A DNA stretch of 64,000 nt from DASXMT01 sp963803065 (GTDB lineage Bacteria; Actinomycetota; Acidimicrobiia; Acidimicrobiales; RAAP-2), in the NCBI GenBank assembly GCA_963803065.1, contig CAWDKW010000009.1, positions 1 to 64,000 of the forward strand, written 5' to 3'. Within the stretch, counting starts at the first letter, position 1. Every line of letters starts with the position of its first letter. Shown here piece by piece: positions 42,138 through 50,393 of the stretch. The position numbers and the translations under genes were made by a program. The notes under the pieces were generated by a model, which was not told the DNA's origin, searched no databases, and saw only the letters and a program-made list of their open reading frames with translations.

Positions 42138-43445
42138 TCAGCCTCGTTGCTCGCCCGACACATAGGCCCTGGCCTGCGACCGCACCAGCGAGACCAGGTT
42201 GCCGAGGGCCAGGTTGACATCATCGAGGTGCAATCCCCACGCCGGACCGAGCGACTGGGTGACCGCCGGGCGAGTGTCACCGGGGTGGGGGATCACGCCG
42301 ACCTGCAACCAGCTGATTCCCCCGGCGTACTCACAGTGGGCGCTGTACTGATCGGCCGATTCCACCCAGGGGGTCGTGCTCCCCGTGCCGATCGATCCCA
42401 GGATCGAACCCGTCGGAGCGTAGGGCTGCAACGTCCCGGTACCCCCCGAAACCGCGGCCGGATCGACACAGAGCACTTGGAGGTTCGGGTTGGGCCCATC
42501 GCCGGATAGCACGCTGACGCCCGCCCCCACCCGGCCAAAGAGCGAATTGACCGGAGGCGGATCGAGGAAGCTCGAGTAGGCGAGGACGCAGCCGGTCTGC
42601 GTCTTCGACTGGCAGGCCGGGATGTGCTTGAAATCGCCGCCGACGGTCTTGCCGATGGGGACGGTGACGTTGCCCCCCATGATCAGCGCCGAGACCACGA
42701 GCTTGCGGACGGCCGGCTTCGGGTCGACCTCGCTCTTCAGCAGCCGGATGAGCATGCTCGCGCCCTGGGAGTGCCCGATGAAGACGACACCCCTGCCCTT
42801 GTTGTAGTGGGCCAGGTAGTCGTTCCACGCCGCTTGGACCCCGTCGTAGGCCGTGAGCACATTGGCTCCGGTGGCCCCACGGGTGAGACCCGACCTGGTG
42901 ATCTGGGGGTACATCGGTGCGTAGACGCGACACTGGCTCGAGAACCTGGAGGCCTGCAGCATGGCCACGAATCGCTCCGCCGGGTCGATGGTCAGATCGG
43001 CATTGATGGTCGGCTGGGCGCTGACCGTCGGGTACACGTAGAAGCAGTCGATCGGCGACTTCTTCGGCACCGGCGTGCGCTGGACATGGCTCGCCCCGCC
43101 CGGGCCGACGACGGTGGTGGTCAGGTTCGTGATGCACGGGTTGCTGGGCAGGCCGGGACGGCACAACCACACCGTGCCCGACGGGTCGGGGCCTGGTGGC
43201 ACCGTGCTGCCCGCGGTGGTGGCGGTGGATGTCGCCGAAGGGTCTCCGACTGGCGTCGCGATTCCGGCGGTGCTTCCTGTCGCTGTGGCGGTGCTTCCTG
43301 TCGCTGTGGCGGTGCTTCCTGCCGCTGTGGCGGTGCTTCCTGCCGCTGTGGCGTCGAGTGCGCCAACGAACCCGGCCAGCAGAACGAGAACCACGGCGCC
43401 TCGGGCAACGACGTGCGGCGAGGCACCTCCGCCGCGGCGCTTCAT
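42138..43445 (-). CDS. Secreted DUF3089 family lipase/esterase
   Basis: A 435-aa alpha/beta-hydrolase of the DUF3089 family. A signal-peptide-like start (basic residues, then GAVVLVLLAGFVGALDATAAG) precedes a Thr/Ala/Gly/Ser-rich repeat linker and the catalytic domain. Family segments are DCFYVYPTVS, VYAPMYPQITRSG and AAWNDYLAHYNKGRGVVFIGHSQGASMLIRLL, with the nucleophile Ser in GHSQG. Its ATG overlaps the stop of a NarL-type response regulator by 4 bp, so it is translated with that two-component system. The lipid or ester substrate is unknown. Confidence 0.88.
   Translation of the reverse strand: MKRRGGGASPHVVARGAVVLVLLAGFVGALDATAAGSTATAAGSTATATGSTATATGSTAGIATPVGDPSATSTATTAGSTVPPGPDPSGTVWLCRPGLPSNPCITNLTTTVVGPGGASHVQRTPVPKKSPIDCFYVYPTVSAQPTINADLTIDPAERFVAMLQASRFSSQCRVYAPMYPQITRSGLTRGATGANVLTAYDGVQAAWNDYLAHYNKGRGVVFIGHSQGASMLIRLLKSEVDPKPAVRKLVVSALIMGGNVTVPIGKTVGGDFKHIPACQSKTQTGCVLAYSSFLDPPPVNSLFGRVGAGVSVLSGDGPNPNLQVLCVDPAAVSGGTGTLQPYAPTGSILGSIGTGSTTPWVESADQYSAHCEYAGGISWLQVGVIPHPGDTRPAVTQSLGPAWGLHLDDVNLALGNLVSLVRSQARAYVSGEQRG
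43267..43350 (-). repeat. 21-bp tandem repeat, four copies, in lipase gene
   Basis: Four adjacent 21-bp units of the type GCGGTGCTTCCTGYCGCTGT encode heptapeptides of the form TATAAGS/TATATGS just after the signal peptide. Units 1-2 and 3-4 are identical pairs, indicating stepwise duplication. Confidence 0.92.
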
Positions 43446-44107
43446 CGGGGTGTGACCAACCCGGCCTCGTAGGCGATCACCACCAGCTGTGCCCGGTCCC
43501 TGGCGCCTAGTTTGGAGAGCAGCCGGCTGACATGGGTTTTGGCTGTTGCCGTGCTCATGTGCAGCGCGTTGGCCAGCTCGGCGTTGGACTCGCCACGAGC
43601 CACCGAGCAGAGGACCTCCCGCTCCCGATCGGTCAGCACGTCGAGCCTGGTGGCCGACGGTTGGGCCGGGGCGTCGGGCCGACGCACGTAGTCGGCAATG
43701 AGGCGGCGGGTGACGCTCGGGGCCAGCAGGGCGTCACCAGCGGCAATCACCCGGATGGCGGCCAATAGGTCGTCGGGCGGGGTGTCTTTCAGCAGAAACC
43801 CGCTGGCGCCGGCCCGTAGCGCTTCGAAGACGTACTCGTCGAGATCGAAGGTGGTGAGGATCAGCACCTTCGTGCCCCCGAAATCCTGGGAGCCGGCGAT
43901 CCTGCGGGTTGCCTCCAGCCCGTCGACCACCGGCATGCGCACGTCCATGAGCACCACGTCGGGGTCGGTGGCCTCGATGACGGCGATCGCCTCCTCACCG
44001 TCGGCCGCCTCCCCGACCACGGCGAAGTCGGGCGCCGAGTCGACCAGGACCCGGAAGCCGGCGCGCACAAGGGCCTGGTCGTCGACGACCACGACGCGGA
44101 TGGTCAT
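43442..44107 (-). CDS. NarL/LuxR-type response regulator
   Basis: A 221-aa response regulator. The receiver shows the acidic residues in VVVVDDQALVRAG, phosphoacceptor Asp in VVLMDVRMPVVDG, and LTTFDLDEYVFEALRAGASGFLLKD. The C-terminal LuxR helix-turn-helix shows LTDREREVLCSVARGESNAELANALHMSTATAKTHVSRLLSKL. The ATG at 44107 follows the usual family start; a longer frame exists. It lies between its kinase and the DUF3089 lipase, sharing a 4-bp overlap with the latter. Confidence 0.93.
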   Translation of the reverse strand: MTIRVVVVDDQALVRAGFRVLVDSAPDFAVVGEAADGEEAIAVIEATDPDVVLMDVRMPVVDGLEATRRIAGSQDFGGTKVLILTTFDLDEYVFEALRAGASGFLLKDTPPDDLLAAIRVIAAGDALLAPSVTRRLIADYVRRPDAPAQPSATRLDVLTDREREVLCSVARGESNAELANALHMSTATAKTHVSRLLSKLGARDRAQLVVIAYEAGLVTPR

Positions 44108-44176
44108 GGCCTTACGCAGCGGGCCACGGCTCTCCACGGACAGCGCTCGAACGCAGCGATGGTCGTCCGCCGATGC

Positions 44177-45481
44177 TCATGGTGCGGATTCGACGGGCAG
44201 TCGGGCGGAAACGCGGAAGCCGCCGCCGGCCATAGGCGTGGCCACCAAGGTCCCACCGAACACGGCCGTCCGCTCGCGCATGCCCACGATCCCGTGGTGC
44301 TCCGACGCCCGCGTCGCCGTCCCAATGGCGGGTCGCCCCGACTCGTTGCCACGCCCGCCCGAGGAGTTGTGGCCGTCGTCCACGACCTCGATGGTGACGT
44401 CGTGCCGGCCGAACTGCACATCGACCGCCGCCGTGGCCGGGCTGGCGTGCTTGACCACGTTGGTCAAGGCCTCCTGGACGATCCGGTAGATCGACAGCTC
44501 CACGCTGGGGGGCAATGGGTGCACCACGCCGCCGATCCGCAGCTCCACGGGGATCCCGGCCGCGCGCACCTGGTCCACCAACGCGTTGAGGTCCGAGACG
44601 TTCGGCGTCGGCGACAGCATCGGGTGGACGTTCTCGTCGCGCCGCAGCACGCCCAGCACCCGTCGCAGGTCCTCGAGGGCACCCCGGCTGGTCATCTCGA
44701 CGGCGGCCAGCGCGTTGCGGGCCTCCTCGGGCTGGCTGTCCAGCACGTGATGGCCCACCGCGGACTGGACGGCGATCACGCTCAAGCTGTGGGCCACCAC
44801 GTCGTGGAGCTCCCGCGCAATCTGGAGGCGCTCCTCGGCGATGGACCGCTCGGCCAGTTGCATCTCCTGACGCTGCCGCTGCGCTTCCTGCTCGACCAGT
44901 CCGGCCATGTAGGCCCGTCGGGACCGCACGCTGTCCCCGATGAACCAGGTGGCTGCGGCGAGGAAGACATTGAACGTCACGTAGAAGTCGGCCGGCCGCC
45001 GGGAGACGCTGACCGCCATGGCTCCGATCAGGGCCAATTCCACCAGGCCCAGCACGACCGCTGCCTCCCGGCGCTGAAAGGTCACCGCCACCATGTACAG
45101 CGGCGGCGCGATCAGCGGATCGGGCGCGAACGACGCGCCGGACATGGTGGTCATCACCACGCACACCGTGACGATGATGAGCGCGGTCAGGGGATACCGG
45201 CGCCGGAACATGGTCGGCAGCGAGGCCCCGGCCAGGAAGAGGACCAGGAGCCACACCGGATCACTGCTGCCGGCGTGTCCGCGGCCTGTGACATGGACCA
45301 GGCCGCCAACGAAGAGAAGTAGCGCGAAGACCACGTCGAGGGCCAGCCACTGGCGCGCCGAGATCCGCTGGAGAAACGGAGGTCGCGGAACTGCAGGCGC
45401 CTCGTGACCCGCCTGCCTCGGGCGCCACGTCAGTCCCGAGAGTCCACTGAGCCCCGTGCGCCACCCGGTCAGAGAACCCAT
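44177..45481 (-). CDS. NarL-type (HisKA_3) membrane sensor histidine kinase
   Basis: A 434-aa kinase with about five N-terminal hydrophobic helices and almost no extracytoplasmic domain, a coiled-coil segment (QEAQRQRQEMQLAERSIAEERLQ), HisKA_3 with the phosphorylated His in ARELHDVVAHSLSVIAVQ, and an HATPase domain (QEALTNVVKHA, VVDDGHNSSGG, HGIVGMRERTAVFGG). The layout matches DesK/LiaS-like kinases that sense membrane state. It is divergent from an ABC-2 exporter, and kinases of this type often control such exporters. Confidence 0.92.
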   Translation of the reverse strand: MGSLTGWRTGLSGLSGLTWRPRQAGHEAPAVPRPPFLQRISARQWLALDVVFALLLFVGGLVHVTGRGHAGSSDPVWLLVLFLAGASLPTMFRRRYPLTALIIVTVCVVMTTMSGASFAPDPLIAPPLYMVAVTFQRREAAVVLGLVELALIGAMAVSVSRRPADFYVTFNVFLAAATWFIGDSVRSRRAYMAGLVEQEAQRQRQEMQLAERSIAEERLQIARELHDVVAHSLSVIAVQSAVGHHVLDSQPEEARNALAAVEMTSRGALEDLRRVLGVLRRDENVHPMLSPTPNVSDLNALVDQVRAAGIPVELRIGGVVHPLPPSVELSIYRIVQEALTNVVKHASPATAAVDVQFGRHDVTIEVVDDGHNSSGGRGNESGRPAIGTATRASEHHGIVGMRERTAVFGGTLVATPMAGGGFRVSARLPVESAP

Positions 45482-45893
45482 CACCACGACGCTAGCCCGC
45501 GCCCGCGAGCTGACCTGAGCTGAGCCTGAGGACGATGAGTAAGAAGGACGTAAATGATCCGTAAATCATCGGTCTGGCGACGCCCATTTCAGTGCCCGTC
45601 GCCCTATCGTCGGAGGCACCGTACAAGCGAGGGTGCGCCGTACAACCCAGGGTGTACGGATGGACAGCACAATCGCCGTTTTGTACCCCTTGGGTAGGGT
45701 CAGCAATGGTCCCGAGGGCGGATGACGCGGAAGCGTCGTTCGGTCAGCATGAACGAAGGGCATTCGGCCTGGGGCTTCGACCTGCCCAGTCACCGGCCCG
45801 ACAACGAAGGTCCCGAGTGGTCCGGTAACCAGCCCCAGCCGGACCGGTACAGCAAGCAAGCAAGTCGCAGATCGAGTCGAACGAGGAGCCCGT
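45482..45893. promoter_or_regulatory. Divergent intergenic region with GTACAA-type repeats
   Basis: About 410 bp between the kinase and the ABC transporter without a supported gene. CCGTACAAGCGAGGGTG (45619-45635) and CCGTACAACCCAGGGTG (45638-45654) are direct repeats with a 19-bp period. The second extends into the imperfect palindrome GTACAACCCAGGGTGTAC (45640-45657), and an inverted TTGTAC follows at 45681. Nearer the kinase, GTAAATGAT and GTAAATCAT occur in tandem (about 45550-45570). These are plausible binding sites for the adjacent response regulator or another repressor. Confidence 0.45.
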
Positions 45894-46871
45894 GTGATCG
45901 AAGCAAAGGGACTGACGAAGCGGTACGGGGACACTGTGGCCGTCGACGATCTGTCCTTTGTGGTTCGACCGGGCCAGGTCACCGGCTTCCTCGGGCCGAA
46001 CGGATCGGGCAAGTCCACCACCATGCGGATGATCATGGGCCTGGACCGGCCCAACGCCGGCGAGACCAGGGTGAACGGGTCCAACTACCACGATCTGGCC
46101 TGGCCCCTGCGGGAAGTCGGCGCCCTCTTGGAGGCCAAGGCCATCCATCCCGGACGCTCCGCCTTCAACCACCTGTGGGCCCTGGCCCAGACCAATGGGA
46201 TCGGCAAGGGCCGGGTGCGCGAGGTGCTCGACATCGTGGGCCTGCCCAGTGTGGCCAACAAGCGCGCCGGGAAGTTCTCGCTGGGCATGGGCCAGCGTCT
46301 CGGGATCGCCGGGGCACTCCTCGGCGACCCCGGTGTCCTCCTGTTCGACGAGCCGACCAACGGGCTCGACCCCGAAGGCATCCGCTGGGTCCGGAACCTC
46401 CTGAAGACCTTGGCCGCCGAGGGCAGGACGGTGTTCGTCTCCAGCCACCTGATGAGCGAGATGGCCCTGACCGCCGAGCACCTGGTGGTCATCGGCCGGG
46501 GTCGGCTCATCGCCGAGATGGGGGTGGCCGACTTCATCGCCCAGAGCTCCCGCCAGTTCGTTCGGGTCCGGACCCGCCAGTGCGAGGTGCTCACCCGTGA
46601 GCTCGAGTCCACCGGGGCCACCGTGGTCCCCGAGGCGGACGGCGGTCTGGCGGTGACGGGAGTGCCGGCAGCCGAGATCGGCGCGGTGGCCAGCGCCTAT
46701 GGCGTGGTCCTCGAGGAGCTGTCGCCCCAGTCGGCGTCCCTGGAGGAGGCCTTCATGGAGCTGACCCACGACAGCGTGGAGTACGGGGCCATCGAGACGA
46801 CCACCGGAGGTTCGGGCTCGGGCTCGGGCACCGCCGAGGACGACAGCCGGCTCATCCCGGCGGGAAAGTGA
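45894..46871 (+). CDS. ABC transporter ATP-binding protein (drug-exporter type)
   Basis: A 325-aa ATPase with Walker A GPNGSGKST, the signature FSLGMGQRLG, Walker B GVLLFDEPTNGLDP and the switch His region FVSSHLMSEM, followed by a C-terminal domain of the DrrA/CcmA type and a Gly-Ser repeat tail. A GTG start follows a GAGGAG site. The cognate permease begins 7 bp downstream. The substrate is unknown; antibiotic or lipid export is common for this type. Confidence 0.93.
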   Translation: MIEAKGLTKRYGDTVAVDDLSFVVRPGQVTGFLGPNGSGKSTTMRMIMGLDRPNAGETRVNGSNYHDLAWPLREVGALLEAKAIHPGRSAFNHLWALAQTNGIGKGRVREVLDIVGLPSVANKRAGKFSLGMGQRLGIAGALLGDPGVLLFDEPTNGLDPEGIRWVRNLLKTLAAEGRTVFVSSHLMSEMALTAEHLVVIGRGRLIAEMGVADFIAQSSRQFVRVRTRQCEVLTRELESTGATVVPEADGGLAVTGVPAAEIGAVASAYGVVLEELSPQSASLEEAFMELTHDSVEYGAIETTTGGSGSGSGTAEDDSRLIPAGK

Positions 46872-46878
46872 ACGATCG

Positions 46879-47733
46879 ATGACGCTGATCACCCCGACGG
46901 CACCGACCGCGGCCGCCCCGGTCACCCGGCCGGCTCTTCCCGGCCACTATCACTGGCGGGGCGTCCTGAGCAGCGAGTGGACCAAGATGCGCAGCGTGCG
47001 CTCCACCACGTGGAGCCTGGTCGTCATGTTCGCCCTCAGCATCGGCATCGGGATTCTGGCCACGGCGACCGAGGCCAGCCGCTGGTCCCACGCGTCGCTG
47101 AAGGACCGGATCCTGTTCGACCCCACCAGCCTCAGCCTCACCGGGCTCCTGTTCGGCCAGCTCTGCATCGGCGTGCTGGGCGTCATCGTGATGAGCTCCG
47201 AGTACGGGACCGGGACCATCCGGGCCACCCTCGCCGCCGTCCCCAACCGGCGGTTGGTGCTGGCGGCCAAGGCCGCGGTGTTCACCGCCCTGGCCCTGGT
47301 GATCGGCGAGGTCATCTCCTTCCTCTCCTTCTACATCGGCCAGGGATTCCTGTCCGGCTCGGCGCCGCAGGCCACCCTCGGCCAACCCGGTGTCCTCCGA
47401 GCCGTGATCGGCGGCGGCCTCTACATCGCCGTCCTCGGCCTGTTCGCCCTGGGGCTGGCCACCATCATCCGGCACACGGCCGGAGCCATCACCGCCTTCG
47501 CCACCGTCCTGCTCATCCTGCCCCTCATCTCCCAGGCCCTGCCGTCGTCGATCAACGACGTCATCGCCCGCTACCTCCCGGCCAACATCGGGGTGGTCAT
47601 GATGACCGTGCACGCCGGGTTCCGATCGGACGCACCCATGTTCACCCCATGGGTGGGGTTCGCCGTCCTGGCCGGGTACGCGGCGGCGGCCCTCCTGGTG
47701 GGTGGCTGGATGATGACCCGCCGGGACGCCTAG
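46879..47733 (+). CDS. ABC-2 type transporter permease
   Basis: A 284-aa membrane protein with about six hydrophobic segments: SLVVMFALSIGIGILATA, LCIGVLGVIVMSSEYGTGTIRATL, AALALVIGEVISFLSF-like, then AVIGGGLYIAVLGLFALGLA, FATVLLILPLISQAL and FAVLAGYAAAALLVGGWMM. The cytoplasmic start SEWTKMRSVRSTTWSL is typical of ABC-2 permeases in actinobacteria. It forms a two-gene exporter with the ATPase upstream. Confidence 0.9.
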   Translation: MTLITPTAPTAAAPVTRPALPGHYHWRGVLSSEWTKMRSVRSTTWSLVVMFALSIGIGILATATEASRWSHASLKDRILFDPTSLSLTGLLFGQLCIGVLGVIVMSSEYGTGTIRATLAAVPNRRLVLAAKAAVFTALALVIGEVISFLSFYIGQGFLSGSAPQATLGQPGVLRAVIGGGLYIAVLGLFALGLATIIRHTAGAITAFATVLLILPLISQALPSSINDVIARYLPANIGVVMMTVHAGFRSDAPMFTPWVGFAVLAGYAAAALLVGGWMMTRRDA

Positions 47734-47765
47734 TCGTAGTCTCGGTTCCCCTACTCTCTGGCCTC

Positions 47766-48854
47766 CTACTCTTGGGCTCCGTGCTCTCTGGCCCCGTCCT
47801 CTCGGGCCCCGTGCTCTTGGGCCCCGTGCTCTCGGGCCCCGTGCTCTCGAGTCCCCTGCTCCCGGGACCGGGCTCCCGGGCCCGTCTGCTGCGAGGCTCG
47901 TAGGCCGTAGGCCTCGGCCTCGTGCTCGAGCTGCCGGTTCAGCTCGGCACCGAAGAGCAGTGCGTTGGCCGTGAGGAACAGCCACAGCAGCAGCACGGCC
48001 ACACCGGCGAAGGCCCCGAAGGTCACCGACTCCCGACCGAAGTGGTCGAGGTAGAAGGCGAAGGCGGCCGAGGCGACCAGCCACCCGGCCGTGGCCACGA
48101 CGCTCCCGGGGCTGATCCACTCCCACCGTCGCTGCTTTCGCGTGCCGCTCAAGACGAACAGTGTGGACACCAAGAGCACCACCAGGATCAGGGCACCGAC
48201 CCAATGCAGGAGGCCCCAGGCCAGGTCGGAGCCGGATCGGGCCAGAGGAGCCGACGCTGGCAGGAGTGACCGGATGGGATCCCCCAGGACGAGCAGCACG
48301 GAGGCCGGGATCCCGAAGACGACGACAGCGGCCAGCATGGGGATCGCGTTCAGCCGTCGCCCGAGAAAGCCGCGGTGCACCCCCGCCTCCCGGGCCATGT
48401 CCAGGCCCACCTGCAACGCGGCCATGGCCTCGACCGAGCTCCACAGGGCCACCGCGGTGCCGACGACGAGCGCGGCCACGCTGGCCTGGTGGCCGAGCGG
48501 GTTCCGCAGCGCCTGATCGAGGAGGTTCGACATCTGGGCGGGCAGGATCACCCGGGCGCCGTGGATCACGCTCCGCAGCTGCGACGGCGACAACCCGACC
48601 AAGCCGGCCAGGCCGATCAGGGCCACCGCCGCCGGGAAGATGGCCAGGAACCAGTGAAAGGCGAGACTGCCGGCGCTGGTAGTGATCCGGTCCTGGGCCG
48701 ACCGGAGCAGAGCGTGCGAGACGGCGCGCTTCCAGCCGCCGACTCCCAGCTGTCGGATCCCGATCCTTCGGGATGGGCGCTGGCCGGAGGACGGCGGCGG
48801 GTCGGGCTCGGCGCCGGTGCCGGTTGTCGCCGTGGCGACGCGGCTCAGCCCCAC
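47766..48854 (-). CDS. YihY/BrkB family membrane protein
   Basis: A 362-aa protein of the YihY/virulence-factor-BrkB family with about six hydrophobic helices. Family segments are TTSAGSLAFHWFLAIFPAAVAL, AVALWSSVEAMAALQVGLDMA and FGAFAGVAVLLLWLFLTANALLFGAELN. The function is unknown. The C terminus ends in six REHGA-type pentapeptides from a 15-bp repeat. Its start overlaps the end of the cyclopropane-fatty-acid synthase gene by 10 bp, so the two are probably co-expressed. Confidence 0.88.
   Translation of the reverse strand: MGLSRVATATTGTGAEPDPPPSSGQRPSRRIGIRQLGVGGWKRAVSHALLRSAQDRITTSAGSLAFHWFLAIFPAAVALIGLAGLVGLSPSQLRSVIHGARVILPAQMSNLLDQALRNPLGHQASVAALVVGTAVALWSSVEAMAALQVGLDMAREAGVHRGFLGRRLNAIPMLAAVVVFGIPASVLLVLGDPIRSLLPASAPLARSGSDLAWGLLHWVGALILVVLLVSTLFVLSGTRKQRRWEWISPGSVVATAGWLVASAAFAFYLDHFGRESVTFGAFAGVAVLLLWLFLTANALLFGAELNRQLEHEAEAYGLRASQQTGPGARSREQGTREHGAREHGAQEHGAREDGAREHGAQE
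47769..47858 (-). repeat. 15-bp tandem repeat at the yihY 3' end
   Basis: Six 15-bp units of the type CTCTCGGGCCCCGTG run up to the stop codon and encode (R/Q)(E/D)HGA-like pentapeptides. Copy-number change would alter only the hydrophilic tail. Confidence 0.9.
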
Positions 48855-50338
48855 CCGGCTCGCGTGCGGGGCATGCCGCTTCGGCCCTCGGGGTCGGGCA
48901 CGATCCCCAGTACCTGGTGGATCCCGAGGCCGCCGTCGTCGAACCCGTTGGCCGAGGCGGCCATGTAGAGGCGCCAGACCCGGGCCCGGGCCAGGCCCAC
49001 CTGGCTGACCGCCTCCTCCCAGTGCTCCTCCAGGTTCGCCACCCAGCAGTGGAGGGTCCGCGAATAGTGCTCGCGGAGCGATTCCACGTCGCGCACCTCG
49101 AAACCGGCCCGCTGCATGGCCAGGACCACGTTGCCCACGTCGAGCAGCTCGCCGTCGGGGAACACATAGCGGCCCATGAAGGTGTTCCGCCCGATGCGGG
49201 AGCCGCCCGGGGTGGAGATGGCATGGTTCAACAGCCGACCGAACGGCGACAGCAGACCGCGGAGCGTCTCGAAGTACTGCCCCATCTTGGCCATGCCGAC
49301 GTGCTCGAACATGCCGATCGACGAGATGACGTCGAACCGTTCGCCCGACAGGTCGCGGTAGTCCTGCACCCGGACCTCCACCCGGTCGCCAACCCCGGCC
49401 TCGTCAACCCGGCGGCGCGCCAGGTCGGCCTGCTCGCGGCTCAAGGTGATCCCCACCACGCTCGCATCGAACCGGGAGGCGGCGTGGACGGCCATGGCTC
49501 CCCAGCCGCAACCGACATCGAGCAGCCGGGCCCCTCTCTTTTCGTCCAGGCCGAGCTTGCGGCAGATCAGCTCGTGCTTGGCCTCTTGCGCGGACTCAAG
49601 GCTCATCGCTTCTTCGACGAAGCGGGCGCACGAGTACGTCATCGACGGCCCCAGGACGAGTCGGTAGAAGTCGTTGCTCACGTCGTAGTGGTGGCTGATC
49701 GCCGCCGCGTCCCGGGCCGGGGTGTGTCGTCTCCCGGCCGGCTTGGCCTCTTCGGGCGGGTTCGGCAACGGGCGGCCGATGGCGCCCAACTTGCGGGCCG
49801 CGTCGAGTGCGGCGGGCAGGGTGGTCAGCGTGGCCATGGCGATCCCCGTCCGTCGTGGACCGGCTGATCGGTGCAGTGCCGCCAGGATGGCGAACAGGTC
49901 GCCGCTGAGATCGATCTCGCCGGACACGAAGGCCCGGCCCAGCCCGAGGTCACCGGGTGCCCACATCACCCGGCGGACGGCATCGACCGTACGGACGTAG
50001 ACCGTGCCCACGCCGGCGTCGGGCCCGATGGCGCTTCCGTCCCAGAATTCGAACCGGACGGGGAGCGGGTCGGAGAGCAGTGAACGAATCAAGGGCGTGA
50101 GCAATTCGGCCACGGTGCCGGGCGTGCCTGCGGCGGTGCCGGGCGTGCCTGCGGCGGTGCCGGGCGTGCCTGCGGCGGTGCCGGCCGTGCCTGTCGTGCC
50201 AGCCTGTCCCCCTGTGCCGGCGGTGCGGGCCGTCGCGGCGGCCCGTGCGCTCGCCGGGGTTGACGGTCCGGGAGCCGGGGATTCGGATTCTTGATCCGCC
50301 GGCGATGCAGCTGATCCATCGCGAACTGCCACAGTCAT
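48845..50338 (-). CDS. Cyclopropane-fatty-acyl-phospholipid synthase family protein
   Basis: A 497-aa SAM-dependent methyltransferase of the CFA synthase/mycolic acid cyclopropane synthase family. After an Ala/Gly/Thr-rich N-terminal repeat region comes a lipid-binding-like domain (PLPVRFEFWDGSAIG, RVMWAPGDLGLGRAFVSGEID). The catalytic domain follows, with ISHHYDVSNDFYRLVLGPSMTYSCA, SAM motif LLDVGCGWGAMAVHA, VVGITLSREQ and ISSIGMFEHVG. It modifies unsaturated acyl chains in membrane phospholipids. The ATG follows a GAGGAG run with little spacing; a GTG two codons later may be the true start. It is divergent from the COQ4-like gene, 55 bp away. Confidence 0.93.
   Translation of the reverse strand: MTVAVRDGSAASPADQESESPAPGPSTPASARAAATARTAGTGGQAGTTGTAGTAAGTPGTAAGTPGTAAGTPGTVAELLTPLIRSLLSDPLPVRFEFWDGSAIGPDAGVGTVYVRTVDAVRRVMWAPGDLGLGRAFVSGEIDLSGDLFAILAALHRSAGPRRTGIAMATLTTLPAALDAARKLGAIGRPLPNPPEEAKPAGRRHTPARDAAAISHHYDVSNDFYRLVLGPSMTYSCARFVEEAMSLESAQEAKHELICRKLGLDEKRGARLLDVGCGWGAMAVHAASRFDASVVGITLSREQADLARRRVDEAGVGDRVEVRVQDYRDLSGERFDVISSIGMFEHVGMAKMGQYFETLRGLLSPFGRLLNHAISTPGGSRIGRNTFMGRYVFPDGELLDVGNVVLAMQRAGFEVRDVESLREHYSRTLHCWVANLEEHWEEAVSQVGLARARVWRLYMAASANGFDDGGLGIHQVLGIVPDPEGRSGMPRTRAGWG
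50115..50177 (-). repeat. 21-bp tandem repeat in CFA synthase N-terminal region
   Basis: Three perfect 21-bp copies of GTGCCGGGCGTGCCTGCGGC(G) with a fourth, altered copy encode GTAAGTP heptapeptides in the poorly conserved head of the protein. Confidence 0.93.
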
Positions 50339-50393
50339 CTCCTCTTCACCTACACCGGACACAGGTCCGGCCCTCACCTGTTGGAATGGTGCC

